Assembly (NCBI GenBank): GCA_045535305.1
Contig: JAZSLJ010000022.1
Location: 1 to 5,773 of the forward strand
Length of the DNA: 5,773 bases
Direction: 5' to 3'
Source: UBA1081 sp045535305
Lineage (GTDB): Bacteria; Bacillota; Clostridia; Oscillospirales; Acutalibacteraceae
The position numbers and the translations under genes were made by a program. Every line of letters starts with the position of its first letter. Position 1 is the first letter of the stretch. The notes beneath the pieces are model-generated. The model saw only the letters and a program-made list of their open reading frames with translations, made no database searches and was not told where the DNA came from. Positions 5,553 to 5,773 of this stretch are shown piece after piece.

Positions 5553-5587
5553 AATTTCTGATTTTCCAAAAGCCAGACACCCTGCTT
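5455..5587. repeat. 12-base direct repeat, one copy inside the tRNA-Lys sequence
   Basis: GACACCCTGCTT occurs at 5455-5466 and again at 5576-5587, 121 bases apart. The first copy is the variable loop and 3' anticodon strand of the tRNA-Lys; the second has no tRNA around it. It could be a repeated integrase-binding or recombination sequence at an attachment site, or a duplicated RNA segment that competes for pairing. Confidence 0.7.
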
Positions 5588-5601
5588 GTTTCTATACTTG
5601 T

Positions 5602-5630
5602 ATTATAAAGCATGTAACAATTAGAAAGCA
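5602..5630 (-). promoter_or_regulatory. Possible promoter reading toward the tRNA-Lys 3' half
   Basis: On the minus strand TATAAT lies at 5602-5607. A poor -35 (TTGCTT) sits about 18 bases upstream, around 5626-5631. Transcription would start near 5595 and run about 200 bases through the repeat copy, the hairpin region and the tRNA 3' half to the terminator at 5391-5420. The -35 is weak and A/T-rich DNA gives such matches by chance. Confidence 0.35.
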
Positions 5631-5758
5631 AGAGTATAGCATTAAAATTACAACTTTATTTTGAAAATATAACAAAGAAGTGAATAAAAGGATCATGTTT
5701 TTAACATCTCAACAACAGGAGGGAGTGCCATTATAATTACACTCGTTTTTTAAATCTG

Positions 5759-5767
5759 TGATATAAT
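5759..5767 (+). promoter_or_regulatory. Extended -10 element for a gene beyond the window
   Basis: TGATATAAT is a perfect extended -10 box on the plus strand, six bases from the window end. No good -35 is seen, which is common for extended -10 promoters. The rest of 5588-5758 is A/T-rich with no supported gene. Confidence 0.4.
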
Positions 5768-5773
5768 GAAGGC

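Noticed and set aside
5427..5587. A standard tmRNA (ssrA) gene
   Set aside because: Known tmRNA is about 350 bases, with a different 5' end, pseudoknots and a tag frame; none are seen here.
5329..5664. Plus-strand open frame of 111 codons with SAGIRTPDTLLKRH
   Set aside because: This peptide is the typical false translation of the antisense of a tRNA-Lys 3' half; it also runs through a terminator and hairpins and has no ribosome binding site.
5695..5736. Short 13-codon frame MFLTSQQQEGVPL as a leader peptide
   Set aside because: It has only a weak upstream AAAAGG and no attenuator hairpin within the window; a chance frame is likely.

Overview
The window looks like chromosomal DNA of a low-GC, gut-type Clostridia (Oscillospiraceae/Ruminococcaceae-like). 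This rests on strong AAGGAG ribosome binding sites about 7 bases from start codons, short A/T-rich intergenic regions with compact hairpin terminators, and the gene families present. No species is claimed.

Layout. Bases 1-1900 (+) hold the end of one M28-family metallopeptidase gene and a complete, closely related second copy; the pair is a recent tandem duplication read as one operon. A strong bidirectional terminator (1911-1942) and two more inverted repeats separate it from a convergent block on the minus strand. That block, from its promoter at about 4449 down to 2067, is a three-gene operon: a GNAT acetyltransferase of the SSAT/thialysine type, a small protein resembling DUF6054, and a 496-residue protein of unknown function. 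The last carries an internal stretch (IIGGADGPTAIF) like that of Na+-translocating decarboxylase beta subunits. Next upstream, also on the minus strand and with its own promoter and terminator, is a CofE-like (F420-0:L-glutamate ligase family) gene.

Bases 5198-5773 have no convincing protein gene but are dense in structure. They hold the cofE-like promoter, three hairpins joined by near-identical 8-base linkers, and a bidirectional terminator. Next comes the 3' half of a tRNA-Lys(UUU) on the minus strand, with anticodon loop, T-arm, 3' acceptor strand and encoded CCA but no normal 5' half. A normal tRNA should have a D-arm and a matching 5' anticodon strand; instead there is about 80 bases of hairpin-rich DNA. 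Two readings compete. One is the distal attachment site of an element integrated in tRNA-Lys, with the element to the right of about 5475. The other is a non-coding RNA with a tRNA-like, tmRNA-style end, because a six-base acceptor partner and an eight-of-nine-pair second helix occur at the right place upstream. A 12-base piece of the tRNA is repeated further upstream and could compete for the second helix. This is the most unusual part of the window.

The protein genes do not form one obvious pathway. Two predicted start sites (GNAT at 4390 and cofE-like at 5197) are set by ribosome binding sites that lie inside longer open frames.
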